From contig NC_088679.1 in NCBI RefSeq assembly GCF_950023065.1, positions 19,344,001 to 19,408,000 on the forward strand: 64,000 bases of DNA. Direction: 5' to 3'. A program made the position numbers and the translations under genes. This document shows, one piece after another, positions 1 through 11,160 of the stretch. The notes under the pieces are model-generated. The model had not been told where the DNA came from. It saw only the letters and a program-made list of their open reading frames with translations, and did not search any database. Numbering within the stretch: the first letter of the stretch is position 1; every line of letters starts with the position of its first letter. This DNA comes from Planococcus citri. Its lineage: Eukaryota; Arthropoda; Insecta; Hemiptera; Pseudococcidae.

Positions 1-257
1 ATTCTGCTATTTTTGGCAGAAAACAAGATCTCGAAAACTTCAGCCAAAGGCAAAGCTTTCTAACCGTAACGTTAAAAATGCAGTTTCTATACCAGTTCAA
101 AAAGACTAAAAAAGTGAATGCTTTTGTAAATTATTCACCATTTTTTTCCCAAGAAATAAGTATAGAGTGAAAACTTGAAAGAATTGATTATTTGAAAATT
201 TTAAAAAAAGTAACTTTAGTAATCAAAATTCTGAATGAGTACCTAACCGAATATGAG

Positions 258-2145
258 CTCGGACAGTATAGTGGGGGGGGGGCGGCATAAGGGTCTATTG
301 CACCCCCTCCCCCCGCCAATCCACCGGGACAACTTCTTTCTTAGAGGTGGGGGGAGGGGTCTTAAGGAACATTTCTAGCCCTTGTCCTAAAAAAAAGTGG
401 CCCTACTCACAAAATGGAAGGCATTTTGATTGACAGGTCAGCTAAAATCGCAGATTTTGCGTTCCAACTTTTTTTTTTTTTTTTTTTATTTGCACGAAAT
501 TTTTTAAATCGTACAAAGGTAGATCAAAAGAGCAGGCAAAAATTCATCATCTGTCAAAATTTCAAGTGCTTAAGTGCCTTTTTCGATTTTTGGTGAATTT
601 TCGAAAATCAAATTTTGGCCAAAAATGTGGGAAAAAAATCAAAATTTTATACCAAATTGACCTAGAAAGCTGAAATTTGGGATATACCACATTTTTGACG
701 TGCCAGATCGATTAGAAACTGTTTCAACCGGTTTTGAGCAATTCTGAAGCCTCCGGAAGATTTTTGAAAACTCCAAATTTCCACAAAATTTCATCAAATG
801 GGGTTGGAATGGGAAAGCCGAAATTTATTCTGAAAACTAATTCCAATACGCTACGAAATCAACTGCAGGTGGATTTTAAGTCGTTTTGGAGCCTCCAACG
901 ACTTTTTGAAAATTACTGGAGCCTCTAGTAGATTTTTATTGAAGGGGAAAGTTCATCAAAATGGAGATAAAAAGCCAAAATTTACTCTACACTTCAATTT
1001 TAACACCTTCTGAAGACGACTTCAGGTGGGTTCAAGTCATTTTGGAGCCTTAAGCGACTTTGTGAAAGATTTCATGGAGTTTTTTTTAGGAAAATTGAAA
1101 TTTCCAAAAAGTAGCTGGAAGCTTTAGTAACCATTTGAAACCGCCATGCAGTCGACTTCATAATATTGTATTGGAATTAGTTTGCGGAGTAAATTTCGGC
1201 TCGCTAGCTCTATTTGATGAAATGTTGTGAAAATTTCAAGCTTCATAAAATCTGGTGGAGACTTCCATAAATTTCAAAAAGTCACTGGAGGCTCCAAAAA
1301 CAACTTAAACCCACCTGAAGTCGTCTTCAGAGAATGTTGAAATTGGTGTGCAGAGTAAATTTCGGCTATCTATCTCCATTTGATGAAATTTATTCCCCTT
1401 CAAAAATCTACTGGAGGCTCCAGCAATTTTTAAAAAGTTGCTGGAGGCTCCAGTAATTTTCAAAAAGTTGCTGGAGGCTCCAGTCATTTTCAAAAAGTTG
1501 CTGGAGGCTCCAGTCATTTTCAAAAAGTTGCTGGAGGCTCCAGTAATTTTCAAAAAGTTGCTGGAGGCTCCAAAACAACTTGAAATTCATCTGCAGTCGA
1601 CTTCGTAGCGTATTGAAATTAATTTTCAGAATAAATTTCTGCTTTCCAGCCCAATTTGATGAAATTTTGTGGGAATTTCCCGTTTCAAAAATCTTTTGGA
1701 GGCTTCAGAACTGCTCACAACGGTTTGAAACAGTTTCCAATCAACCTGGCAGGTCGAAAATAGGGTATAACCCAAATTTCAGCTTTCTAGGTCAATTTGG
1801 TAAAATTTTGATTTTTCACACATTTTTGGGCAAAATTTGATTTTCGAAAATTCACCAAAAATCGAAAAAAACACTTCAGCACTTGAAATTTCGACTGGTG
1901 ATGAATTTTTGCCTGCTCTTTCGATCTACCTTTGTACGGTTTTAAAAATTTTGTGCAAGTCCTATGTTGGAACGCAAAATCTGCGATTTCAGCTGACCTG
2001 TCAATCAAAATGGCCGCCATTTTGTAAGTAGGTCCACTTTTTTTGAGTACAAGGGCTAGAAATGTTCCATAGGACTCTCCCTTTAAGAAAAAAGTTGTAA
2101 CGGAGGATCCGGAGGGTGAACAGATCCTTATGCGGGCCTCCCGAC
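258..2145. mobile_element. Foldback element, CTGGAGGCTCCAG family, copy 1
   Basis: Non-coding inverted-repeat element. The left arm (about 260-1000) and right arm (about 1240-2140) are diverged reverse complements. Both outer arms carry the same landmarks in mirror order: a stretch ending in TCTATTGCACC, the words GGCTAGAAATGTTCC and GACAGGTCAGCT, and a block around TGCGTTCCAAC. Inner arms carry CTGGAGCCTCCAG on the left and its complement CTGGAGGCTCCAG on the right, so the motif flips orientation at the centre. No long reading frame survives, so any transposase would act in trans. The ends match copy 2 at 5102-6855 but are more decayed, and I could not define a target duplication. Confidence 0.75.
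1411..1574. repeat. 30-bp minisatellite inside the foldback arm
   Basis: Five full 30-bp units start at 1411, 1441, 1471, 1501 and 1531, with a partial sixth at 1561. Each begins with the hyphenated palindrome CTGGAGGCTCCAG followed by a T/A-rich spacer ending in CAAAAAGTTG. Units differ only at a few spacer positions, so this is a recent local expansion of one motif of the surrounding element. Confidence 0.95.
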
Positions 2146-2600
2146 TGGTGAGGCCAATTTTTTTAAATAAATTATAGGTACCTAACTAATAGGTAGGTAT
2201 AGCCGATTTAAAAAAATAAAAAAAAAAAAACGAGGAAAGTAGCAAAAAATTGGCACAGAAAGATTTCAGAGTCAAAACCAAGATTTCCGAATAAATTTGG
2301 CAATTTTCAGGGCTTCCAGCCAACGGTTTCAATCCAATTTTTTTTTTTTTAGAATAACCGACTGGCAGTCGTTTTGGTCCAGTTTTAAACGTTCAATTCT
2401 TGGGTATCATTTCTCTCATGAATGCTCTATAGCCTGGAAGCCTAAACTATACATACCACTGAAGAATCATAGCACATATTTCCACTTAGTGAATAATGGA
2501 TTTTCCAAACATAACGAATAAATGTTTCCAGAATCTTAATTGCTTGCTTTAGTCATTCCATTTTAATGAATGCAGTTTATTCTACTCGTACATATTTGTA
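2146..2600. other. AT-rich spacer, no gene seen
   Basis: A/T homopolymer-rich sequence between the first foldback element and the leader of MATH-BTB copy A. Reading frames here are short and full of low-complexity residues. I see no motif worth naming. Confidence 0.5.
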
Positions 2601-2604
2601 AAAG

Positions 2605-3201
2605 AGAGTTTGAAAATATTTATTTGGTAACACTGTCCGGTTTATGCTAGTTGGAACGTTGGAATCATCTTGGAAGTTGGAAGTAACAGAGCAGCAGGTG
2701 TTATGCTGTATACTCAAAGTCAAAAAAAGTTGAAACAATATTTATATTCGAGCATCGAGCGGGGGCCAGGGGCCTTGAAAATTTCGTGTTTGAAAAGTGT
2801 ATTTAATTTTTTGTAACTTGGTTTCTTGTTCGTGTTTGTGTATTTTTTAAATATTGTAGGTATATACTCCAATTTAAACTCGATTTGATCAAATGTTAAG
2901 GTACCTAAGTACCTAGTTACACACCTACGTCAATTCAGAAGTCAAGGCTGGATGAAGGATTTTTCCAAGACCTACCTACCTACTCTTTGTATTGCTGAGT
3001 GAATCCCAAGCTCCAGTTTTTATTCTAGTATATTGAGAAAAAACTGTTCGCAATATTTGAAACGGAATTTTGTCATCGTTGAGCACTTTTATGAAAAGGT
3101 AAGTACATAGTCATGTCATCAGTCAAGTGTTGATCACGACACGCAAATAATGAAAATAGGTACAATTTTTACATATTTCTAATCATTTGTTTATTCAACA
3201 G
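2605..3201 (+). promoter_or_regulatory. 5' region and leader intron of MATH-BTB copy A
   Basis: Diverged version of the leader found before copies B-E. Shared words include TTTGGTAACACTG near 2625, AACTTGGTTTCTTGTT near 2815 and a CCAGTTTTTATT block near 3013. The donor used by B, C and E (ATCG|GTGAGC) is changed here to ATCGTTGAGC at about 3076, which removes its GT. A nearby GGTAAGT at 3099-3104 could replace it, giving an intron 3099-3201 that ends at the conserved TTCAACAG acceptor. Splicing is inferred from comparison, not shown. Confidence 0.5.
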
Positions 3202-3426
3202 ACTTCTTACACGCTAAGATCCAGAAAGAAACTTCCTCTTCGTGGTCATCAAGTAGTCGCAGATCGAATCGTGATCATTTGTTTTTTCGACGGACTTCCT
3301 CCAATACCTACGTTCAGCTCCTGAAAAAAACTTCCTCTTTGGTCCTCGAGCAGTCGCAGATCGAATCGCGATCATTTGACAAACTTCCTCTTCGGTCATC
3401 CAAGTAGTCGCAGATCGAATAACGAA

Positions 3427-4483
3427 ATGTCCGAAAACGTGTGTACAACTGATGTACGAATCGATGTTGCAAAATTCACATGGATCATTAATCATTTTTC
3501 TTTTCACGTGAAGAAAGCCAAAAAATTAAGATCGCCTAATTTTTCATCGGATACAAACGAGCATTTAGAATGGTTTATGGAGCTCGGATTTAATGAACTT
3601 GTAGCCGATGAAAAAGATGCTATATCCCTTTTTGTGGGATTAAATCGCAGAAGTAAAAAAGCTTTCGCGAGATCATATTTATCAGTGTATGGGGATAAAG
3701 GAAGAAGAATAAAAAGTAGACACCACGAAGTTCAAGAATATAATACCAAGCGTCCAAAATGGGGTTGGCCAAATTTCTTCAGGTACGACCAGAATCTCAA
3801 AAATTTTCTAACTCAGGATAAACTGACGATCGTTTGCGAAATAGAGTTTTCAGAGATGGAAAAAGTGAGCGATACTTTTGAGCATCGTAAAGCCAAGATT
3901 CCTAAAATCAAGACTCCTATCCGAAGATTTAGAATCGTTGATAGAAAACCAAGAGCTCGTTGACGTTCACCTTTCTGTCAACAATAAAGATTACCCAGCC
4001 CATAAATCCATTTTGGCTGCTCGAAGTCCGGTTTTCGCAGCCATGTTTAGACATAAAACGAAAGAAAACGCAGAAAATCGCGTAATTATTGAAGATATCG
4101 GCGAAGAAGTTATGGATAAAATGTTAAGATACATTTATACAGGAAAATGTGAGAATATCGATAAGATAGCGTACGAATTAATGGAAGCTGCCGATAAATA
4201 CGCGTTGGATGGATTGAAAATAATTTGCAGCGAAGCGTTGTGCGAAACTTTGACGGTAGAAAATTCGTCCAATTTTTTGGTACTGGCAGATCTGCGAGGT
4301 GTGAAAAATCTAAAAGATAAAGCAATTGCATATATTAGCTGCAATTTCAGCGAAGTATTGCACACGGAAACCTGGAAGAATATGTTGTTGACGTATCCTG
4401 AATTGGTAAACGAAGTTTGTAAAAGTGTAGCTATTGCTAATCAATTGAACGTTAATGAGATCACATCGCCGTTTTCAACATGA
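3427..4483 (+). pseudogene. MATH-BTB (SPOP-like) copy A, frameshifted
   Basis: The most diverged member of the array. From the conserved ATG at 3427 a MATH domain (start of the FTWIINHF block at about residue 16, WGWPNF and DKLTIVCE near the end) runs to a stop at 3961-3963. The BTB half (AHKSILAARSPVFAAMF, then YIYTGK and a BACK-like tail) is open in another frame to 4483. Alignment with copy B puts one extra base in the linker at about 3905-3930. Both halves are otherwise intact. The BTB frame has no early ATG of its own, so independent translation of that half looks unlikely. It may be a young pseudogene, a MATH-only protein of 178 residues, or a base-calling error. I saw no GT-AG intron that would repair the frame. 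Confidence 0.8.
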
Positions 4484-5101
4484 AATTTTTCAATCCTTAT
4501 CACCTCGTCAAAAGAGATGAACCGAAACGAATACGATGCTTTGTGAACATATTAGGTACATAAATAGGTACCTCTACCTACATCCTATGTAGCTGTACTT
4601 AATCAGTGTAAATACTAATAATTTTAATTAATTGCCTCCATGTAGCGATAAGATAAATTGTATAGGTACCTACATTGTAAGAATAGAAAATCTAAAGTGT
4701 TATTTACGAATATTACCTACGTGTTTCTGTTTTCCCCTTTCTAGCATAACCTTATAATATGTTTTGCTTTTATGAAATTTGACAAATTTTTCTAAAACAT
4801 TATTTCGTGAGAAATGTCAAATGTGATACTTCAGAAGTTATAATCACTGAAAATCACTTCCAAAATTGTCAAGATGAACTCGATGTACTGTTTTTAAAAA
4901 AAGGAAAAGCAGAGCCAACGTAATAAATCTCAATTAGTTTTCCTTTTCAAGAATACCTAAACGATTCGTCAAGTATTACGTATTAGTTCAACGGTTCGAC
5001 ATCCCTAAACAGGATCCACAATGAATGAATTTCCAAAAATGGAACAAGAAGTTCATCTTTTTAAATTAGAATATAAGACTTACCTACTCATATTACCTAT
5101 T
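4484..5101 (+). other. 3' UTR and flank of copy A
   Basis: Matches the 3' flanks of B-E (TTACGAATATTACCTACG, then GTCAAGATGAACTCGAT). The poly(A) signal position of B, C and D (AATAAA) reads AATAGA here at 4682-4687, in line with the decay of this copy. The flank resumes after the foldback element that follows. Confidence 0.6.
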
Positions 5102-6855
5102 GTCGGAGAGCCCGCTTAAGGATCTATTGCACCCCCCCCCCTCCGTCGATCCTCCGGGACACCTTTTTTCTTAATGTGGGAGTCCTAAGGAACATTTCTA
5201 GCCCTTCTACTAAAAAAAAAGTGGCCCTACTTACAAAATGGCGGCCATCATGATTGACAGGTCAGCTGAAATCGCAGATTTTGCGTTCCAACATAGGACT
5301 AGCACAAAATTTTTCAAACTCTACAAAGGTAGATCGAAAGATCAGGCACAAATTTATCACCTGTAAAAATTTCAAGTGCTAAAGTGCCTTTTTCCATTTT
5401 TGGTAATTTTTGAAAATCAAATTTAGGCCAAAAATGAGGGGAAAAAAATCAAAATTTTACCAAATTGACCAAGAATGCTGAAATTTGGGATATACCCTAT
5501 TTTCGACCTGCCACATGGATTGGAAACTGTTTCAGACTGTTTTGAGCAGTTCTGGAGCCTCCATCAGATTTTTAAAACTCGAAATTCCCACAAAATTTCA
5601 TCAAAATGGAGTTGGAAAGCTGAAATTTATCCTGCCAACTAATTTCAATGCGCTACGAAGTACTACAAGTGAATTTCAATTCGTTTTGGAGCCTCTAGCG
5701 ACTTTTTGAAAATTCCTGGAGCCGCCAGCAGATTTTTGAAACTTTAGCTTTCAACAAAATTTCATCAAATGGAGATGTAAAGATGAAATTTACTCTACAC
5801 TCCAATTTTAACACCCTCTGAAGACGATTTCAGGTGAGTTCAAGTCATTTTGGAGTCTCCAGCGGCTTTTTGAAAATTACTGGAGCCTCCAGTAGTTTTT
5901 GAAACTTGAAATTCCCGCAACATTCTACCAAATGGCGTTGGAAAGGTGAAATTTACTTCGCAAACTAATTTCAATACGATATGAAGTCGACTACTCGTCG
6001 TGGTTTCAAAATGGTTTTAAAGGTTCCAGCTATGTACTTTTTTTAAATTTCAATTTTTCAAAAAACGCCATACGACCTTTCAAAAAGTCGCTGGAGGCTC
6101 TAAAACGACTTAAAATCCACCAGTAGCCGACTTTGTAGCGTATTGAAATTAGTTTGCAGAATGAATTTTGACTTTCCATCTCAGTTTGATGAAATTTTGG
6201 AGAAATTTTGAGTTTCAAAAAACTACTGGAGGTTCCAGTAATTTTCAAAAAATCGTTGGAGGCTCCAAAACAACTTGAAATCCACCTGCAGTTGACTTCG
6301 TAGCGTATTAAAATTAGTTTGCAGAGTAAATTTCGGCTATCCAACTCCATTTGATGAAATTTTGTGGGAATTTCGAGTTTCAAAAATCTGCTGGAGGCTC
6401 CAGAACTGCTCAAATCGATTTGAAACCGTTTTCAATCGATTTGGCATGTCGAAAATAGGATGTATCCCAAATTTCAGCTTTCTTGGTCAATTTGGTAAAA
6501 TTTTGATTTTTTTCTCACATTTTAGCTAACACTTGATTTTTGAAAATTCACCAAAAATGGAAAAAGGCACTTTAAAACTTGAAATTTTTACAGGTGATAA
6601 ATTTGTGCCTGATCTTTCGATCTACCTTTGTAGGGTTTGAAAAATTTTGTGCAAGTCCTATGTTGGAACGCAAAATTTGCGATTTCAGCTGACCTGTCAA
6701 TCATGATGGCCGCCATTTAGTAAGCAGGACCACTTTTTTTTTTAGTACAAGGGCTAGGAATGTTCCTTAGGACTCCCACTTCAAGAAAAAAGTTGTCCCG
6801 GAGGATCAACGGGCGGGGGGAGTGGTGCAATAGATTTTTAAGCGGGCTCCCCGAC
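5102..6855. mobile_element. Foldback element, CTGGAGGCTCCAG family, copy 2
   Basis: Best-preserved member of the family. It starts GTCGGAGAGCCCGCTTAA and ends with the near-exact complement TTAAGCGGGCTCCCCGAC. The arms, each roughly 850 bp, pair along almost their whole length around a short centre near 6000-6050. The left arm has CTGGAGCCTCCAG motifs and the right arm has their complements. The subterminal GGCGGCCATCATGATTGACA appears mirrored near 6700. No coding capacity is seen. The flanking bases (CCTATT / TACATA) give no convincing target duplication. It sits in the 3' flank of copy A and adds about 1.75 kb to that unit. Confidence 0.85.
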
Positions 6856-7183
6856 TACATAATAACCAAACAAATTTCGTTTTTCCCTTCAAATTAGGGG
6901 GGGATTATATCACAGTAATTTTGTGCCGAAATTTTTGTGCTACACACGGAAAAAATTCAAGTTGCCACCCCTGTCTTTACTGGTGGTTCATTTTGGTCAA
7001 GTTCAGCTCGTTGAATTGAAACATGTAATTAAAATCGAACACTTAGATATTTGAACAAAAATTGCAATCAATTTTTTCCCCAACACGTGAAAAATTTTTG
7101 ATATTTTTAATACATATAATACATACGTGAATTTCTTTACAAATTTTTCAGCATTTTTGAAAGTTGAAATTTTGATAACTTGG
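6856..7183 (+). other. 3' flank of copy A, continued
   Basis: Contains GGTTCATTTTGGTCAAGTTC and CAGCATTTTTGAAAGTTGAA, which match the 3' flanks of copies B-E at about 16.1, 20.4, 25.7-25.9 and 30.7-30.8 kb. The match stops at about 7183 and resumes at about 9827, so the sequence between was inserted into this flank. Confidence 0.65.
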
Positions 7184-7679
7184 ATTAGCAAAATTTTTAA
7201 TCGAACCTCGGAAAAATTGGGGGAAAGCTGAATTTCACATTATTTGTTCAGATTGGTCTCTAAAACAACCCATCAAACCTACAACTTGACCGCTACCCCC
7301 GCAAGAGGTCATTAACCTTTGCCGATACAGGTTTTTCGGCTATATCGCCGAAATGAAGGGTCCGAGAGGGAAAATGTTCGAACAAAAATTGTTCTACGCA
7401 AAATTTCCTATCAGAATGACCAGTTCAGCTTTTCTCAAAATGGCGATTTCACCCTTACTGAGGAGGGGAGTAAGGTTGTCAATTTTATGAAAATTGTTTT
7501 AAAATATGGAAATCGACAATTCAAAACGTGAATTCGATTCACAGTAGACTCGAAAATATTTTGACCAAAGTTGCACACCGCAACTTGTCTGCAACCCCAG
7601 CAAGAGGTCATTAACCTTTGTCAATCTACGTTTTCCGGCTATATCGCCGAAATGAAGGGTCGGAGGGAATATACTATTT

Positions 7680-9062
7680 CAATTTTTGGTAAATTTTTTA
7701 AAATCAAATTTAGGCCAAAAATGAGAAAGAAAAATCAAAATTTTACCAAATTGAGCTATGAAGCTGAAATTTTGTTATACTCTATTTTCGACCTGCCAAA
7801 TCGATTGGAAACGATTTCAACCCGTTTTGAGCAGTTCTGGATCCTCCAGCACATTTTTGAAACTTGCAATTTTCACAAAATTTCATCAAATAAAGTTGAA
7901 AAGCGGAAATTCATCCTGTAAACTAATTTTAATACGCTATGAAGTCGACTGTAAGTAGATTTCAAGACGTTTTGTAGCCTTCAGCGAGTTTTTGGAAATT
8001 ACTGGAGCCTCCAGTAAATTTTTGAAACTTGCAATTTCTACAAAATTTCATCAAATGGAGTTGAAAAGCCGAAAGTTGATTCGGATAGATTTTTGTGGCA
8101 TTTTTTGACAAACAGAAGTTTTTAATAATCTGCTAGAGGCTCCAAAACGGATTGAAACTGCCTGCGATCTACATCAGAGTAATGTCAAAAATGGGGTTTA
8201 TCTGTTCGGTAAAATTTTATGGAAATTTTGAGCATTGAAAAATCTGCTGGAGGCTCCGGTAATTTCCAAAAAGTCGCTGGAGGCTCCAAAACGACTTGAA
8301 ATCTACGAGTAGTCGACTTCATAGCATATTGAAATTAGATTACGGAGTAAATTTTAGCTTTGCAACTGTTTTTTATGAAATATTAAAATTCTAAAATCTG
8401 TTGGAGGCTCTAGAAATTTTCAAAAAGTTGCTGGAGGTTCCAAAATGAGTTGAACAAACCTGCAGTCGACTTGATAGCGCATTGAAATTGGAGTACAGGG
8501 TGAACTTTGGATTTCCAACTCTGTTTGGTAAATTTTTATGGAAATTTCGAGAATTGAAATATCTGCTGGAGGCTCCAGTAGTTTCCAAAAAATCTCTGGA
8601 GTCTCCAAAACGACTTGAAATTTACTAACAGTCGACTTCATAGCGTATTAACATTAGTTTACAAAATGAATTTCCGCTTTACAACTGCTTTTGATGAAAC
8701 TTTGTGGGAATTTCAAGTTTCAAAAATCTGCTGGAGGCTCCAGAACTGCTTAAAATGGTTTGAAATTGTTTCTAATCGATTTGACAGGTCAGAAATAGGA
8801 TACGTATATTCACAAATTTCATCCTTCTAAATCAATTTGGTAAAATTTTGATTTTTTTCTCATGTTTGGCCTTTGATTTTCAAAAATTTACCAAAAATAG
8901 AAAAATACACTTTTGCACTTGAAATGTCGACTGCTGATGAATTTTTGCATGCTCTTTCGATCTAGCTTTGTCTTTTTCTAAAAATTTCGTTCGAGTTTTA
9001 CGTTGGAAAGCAAAATCTGCGATTTTGGCGGACTTATCATTTAAAATAGCCGCCATTTTGTA
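7680..9062. mobile_element. Decayed CTGGAGGCTCCAG foldback nested in the composite element
   Basis: The interior between the two arms is another CTGGAGG-family copy. Left-half words are GAGCAGTTCTGGA and CTGGAGCCTCCAG (about 7840-8015). Right-half words are CTGGAGGCTCCAG and GGAGGCTCCAAAACGACTTG (about 8240-8750), and it closes with the GCCGCCATTTTGTA block at 9051. Its outer GTCGG termini are missing, so it may have been captured or truncated. There is no coding content. Confidence 0.7.
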
Positions 9063-9078
9063 CATCAAAGTTTCTAAA

Positions 9079-9144
9079 ATGAATTCTGAGAACGAGAGTG
9101 CGGATGACGGTGGCGGAACAGAAGACATGGAGTCCGTTGCTTAA
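9079..9144 (+). other. Acidic 21-codon open frame, doubtful
   Basis: A short ATG-to-TAA frame reading MNSENESADDGGGTEDMESV plus Ala. It is unusually GC-rich and acidic for its surroundings and lies between the nested foldback relic and the right arm of the composite element. It could be a captured exon fragment or chance. I recognise no family. Confidence 0.15.
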
Positions 9145-9826
9145 GTGCTTGAGGTAACTTTTTTTCGCGCACATGGTTTGATATAGAATACATATTACTT
9201 TGAATTAAAAATAAGCCACCACCTCCCCCCCTCACCATAAAAGACTAAAATGGCAATTTCGCGAACAACTGAATTGGTCATGCTTATCGGAAATTTGGAT
9301 TAGAATAATTTTAGTTCAATCACTTTTTTCCCTTCGACCCTTCATTTCGGCGATATAGCCGGAAAACGTAGATTGACAAAGGTTAATGACCTCTTGTGGG
9401 GGTTGCAGACAAGTTGCGGTGTGCAACTTTGGTCGAAATATTTTCGAGTCTACTGTGAATGGAATTCACGTTTTGAATTGTCGATTTTCATATTATTTTA
9501 AAACAATTTTCATAAAATTGACAACATTACCCCCTCCTTAGTAAGGGTGATCGCCATTTTGAGAAAAGCTGAACTGGTCATGCTGATAGGAAATTTTGCG
9601 TAGAACAATTTTTGTTCGAACATTTTCCCTCTCGGACCCTTCATTTCGGCGATATAGCCGAAAAACCTGTATCGACAAAGGTTAATGACCTCTTGCGGGG
9701 GTAGTGGTGAAGTTGTATGGTGCAACTTTTGATGAGTTGTTTTAGAGACCAATCTGAACAAATAATGTGAAATTCAGCTTTCCTCCAATTTTTCCGAAGT
9801 TCGACTAAAAATTTTACTAAAATGGC

Positions 9827-10560
9827 TGTACTATAAAGTCTGGTGTATGTTTCGAGAAAGTGAAAAATGTTAGGTATGAAGAGGTGGAGTAATGTTAACC
9901 TACCTACTTCGAAAAATGAAGAAATCAGAAACGAAATGTGATAGAAATCGTAAGTTACCAAGCTTAAAAACACCTAACTCTATTTATGAGAATGAGTGTG
10001 AGAAACATTGATCAATAATTTCAGAAGGTAAGTACCTACATATAATTTTTTGAAAAAAAAGAAGAAAAAAAATGATTTTAAAATAATCCAAAAATTTTTG
10101 TTGGCCGAATGAAATCGTAAGAAACAATTTATCCATCGAATGGCTTGTTTCGTGAGAAATGAAGAAGATACAGAAGAAATAATGAAATTCGTTTTAGAAC
10201 CTTTGAAAATTGCTTCAGGTGGTCAAGATGGATTAAAATAATATGAAATTTTCCAACTTATTTGACTGAAAATTTCCAACTTATTAGACTGAAAATTCCC
10301 AAGTTGAGTAAAAAAAGAGGGTATTCAAGTTACAAGTGGTGAAGGGATTGTATCACGACATTTTATACAGTCAGAAAATTGGACCGTTGCCCACAGTAAT
10401 CAAAATTTTAACGTGCTGAACACTGTGGTATCAAAAAATGTTGATAAAGTAGTTAATCTGTTCAGAAAAAAATGAAAAAAATTTGCATTTTTCATGTGCT
10501 TTGAGTATTATACTTAAGTATTTCTGGAATTTTTCTGTTAATTTTCATATTCTTGAAATT
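9827..10560. other. End of copy A 3' flank, then AT-rich spacer
   Basis: Up to about 10030 this matches the 3' flanks of the other copies (GTGAGAAACATTGATCAATA). The rest is AT-rich with homopolymer runs and no gene. Confidence 0.55.
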
Positions 10561-11160
10561 AGCATTTTGAATGGCCCCAGCGAAGCGAGGGCAAACGTTT
10601 TGAAAAATTTATGATTTGAAAAGTAGAATAACATCAATTTTAACGAAAGATTTCGGTTTTTTTTTTTTATCTCAACATTTTTCAAAAGTCATAGATTTCT
10701 TAAAATTGTACTGCGAGGGCAAAAACTTCGAAAAGTTTCGCAAAGTAGAACAACGTCAATTTCAATGTAAGAATTCGTTTTTTTCTAATCTCAACTTTTT
10801 ACAAATTTTATCAATGGTTTCGTGAAATTATAAATGAGAAGCTTTCAAATTGGCTCGAGTGAAACTAGGGCAGAAGTTTTGGAAAATATGGGACTTGAAA
10901 TTTAAAAGTACATAGAACATAAAGTTTAATAAAAAAAATCAGTTTTCTGATCTCAATTTTTTAAAAATTTTATCAATATGTAGTTTTTTTTGTTGAAATT
11001 TTAAGCTTGAAAAAGAGAACCACATTGGCCCGAGCGAAACGAGGGCAAAAGCTTTTCAAAATTTGTAATTTTAAGAAGCAAAACAGCAGTAGTTTTGATA
11101 TGAAAAGTTACAACAATTTAGTCCGAGCAAAGCGAGAGGACAAAAACTTTTTAAGAAAAT
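10560..11160. repeat. Degenerate tandem repeat with CGAGCGAAGCGAGGGC motif
   Basis: Five spaced occurrences of a GGCCCGAGCGAAGCGAGGGC-like word (about 10574, 10710, 10850, 11027, 11123) are each followed by AAAANCTTTTNAAAAT and a T-rich segment. They are spaced roughly 95-175 bp apart. Single related words occur near 53306 and 62196, so it is a dispersed family. Confidence 0.6.

Larger units (their letters stand above)
7184..9826. mobile_element. Composite foldback element with CGGCTATATCGCCG arms
   Basis: Inverted arms of roughly 480 bp (7184-7672 and about 9336-9826) enclose 1.6 kb. The ends pair as TTAGCAAAATTTTTAATCGA against its near-complement. Each arm contains a block repeated about 300 bp apart: CAAGAGGTCATTAACCTTTG followed by the near-palindrome TTTCGGCTATATCGCCGAAA. 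That near-palindrome occurs at 7334, 7633, 9345 and 9644. A further decayed unit lies at about 9240-9335. Paralogous 3' flanks lack the whole segment, which supports insertion. TGG on both sides may be a target duplication but is weak. No transposase is seen. Confidence 0.8.

Noticed and set aside
3864..3900. GTGAGC in the linker of copy A as a splice donor that could repair the frame
   Set aside because: Any usable AG is only about 30 bases away, too short for an intron, and the same GAGC word is coding in the other copies.
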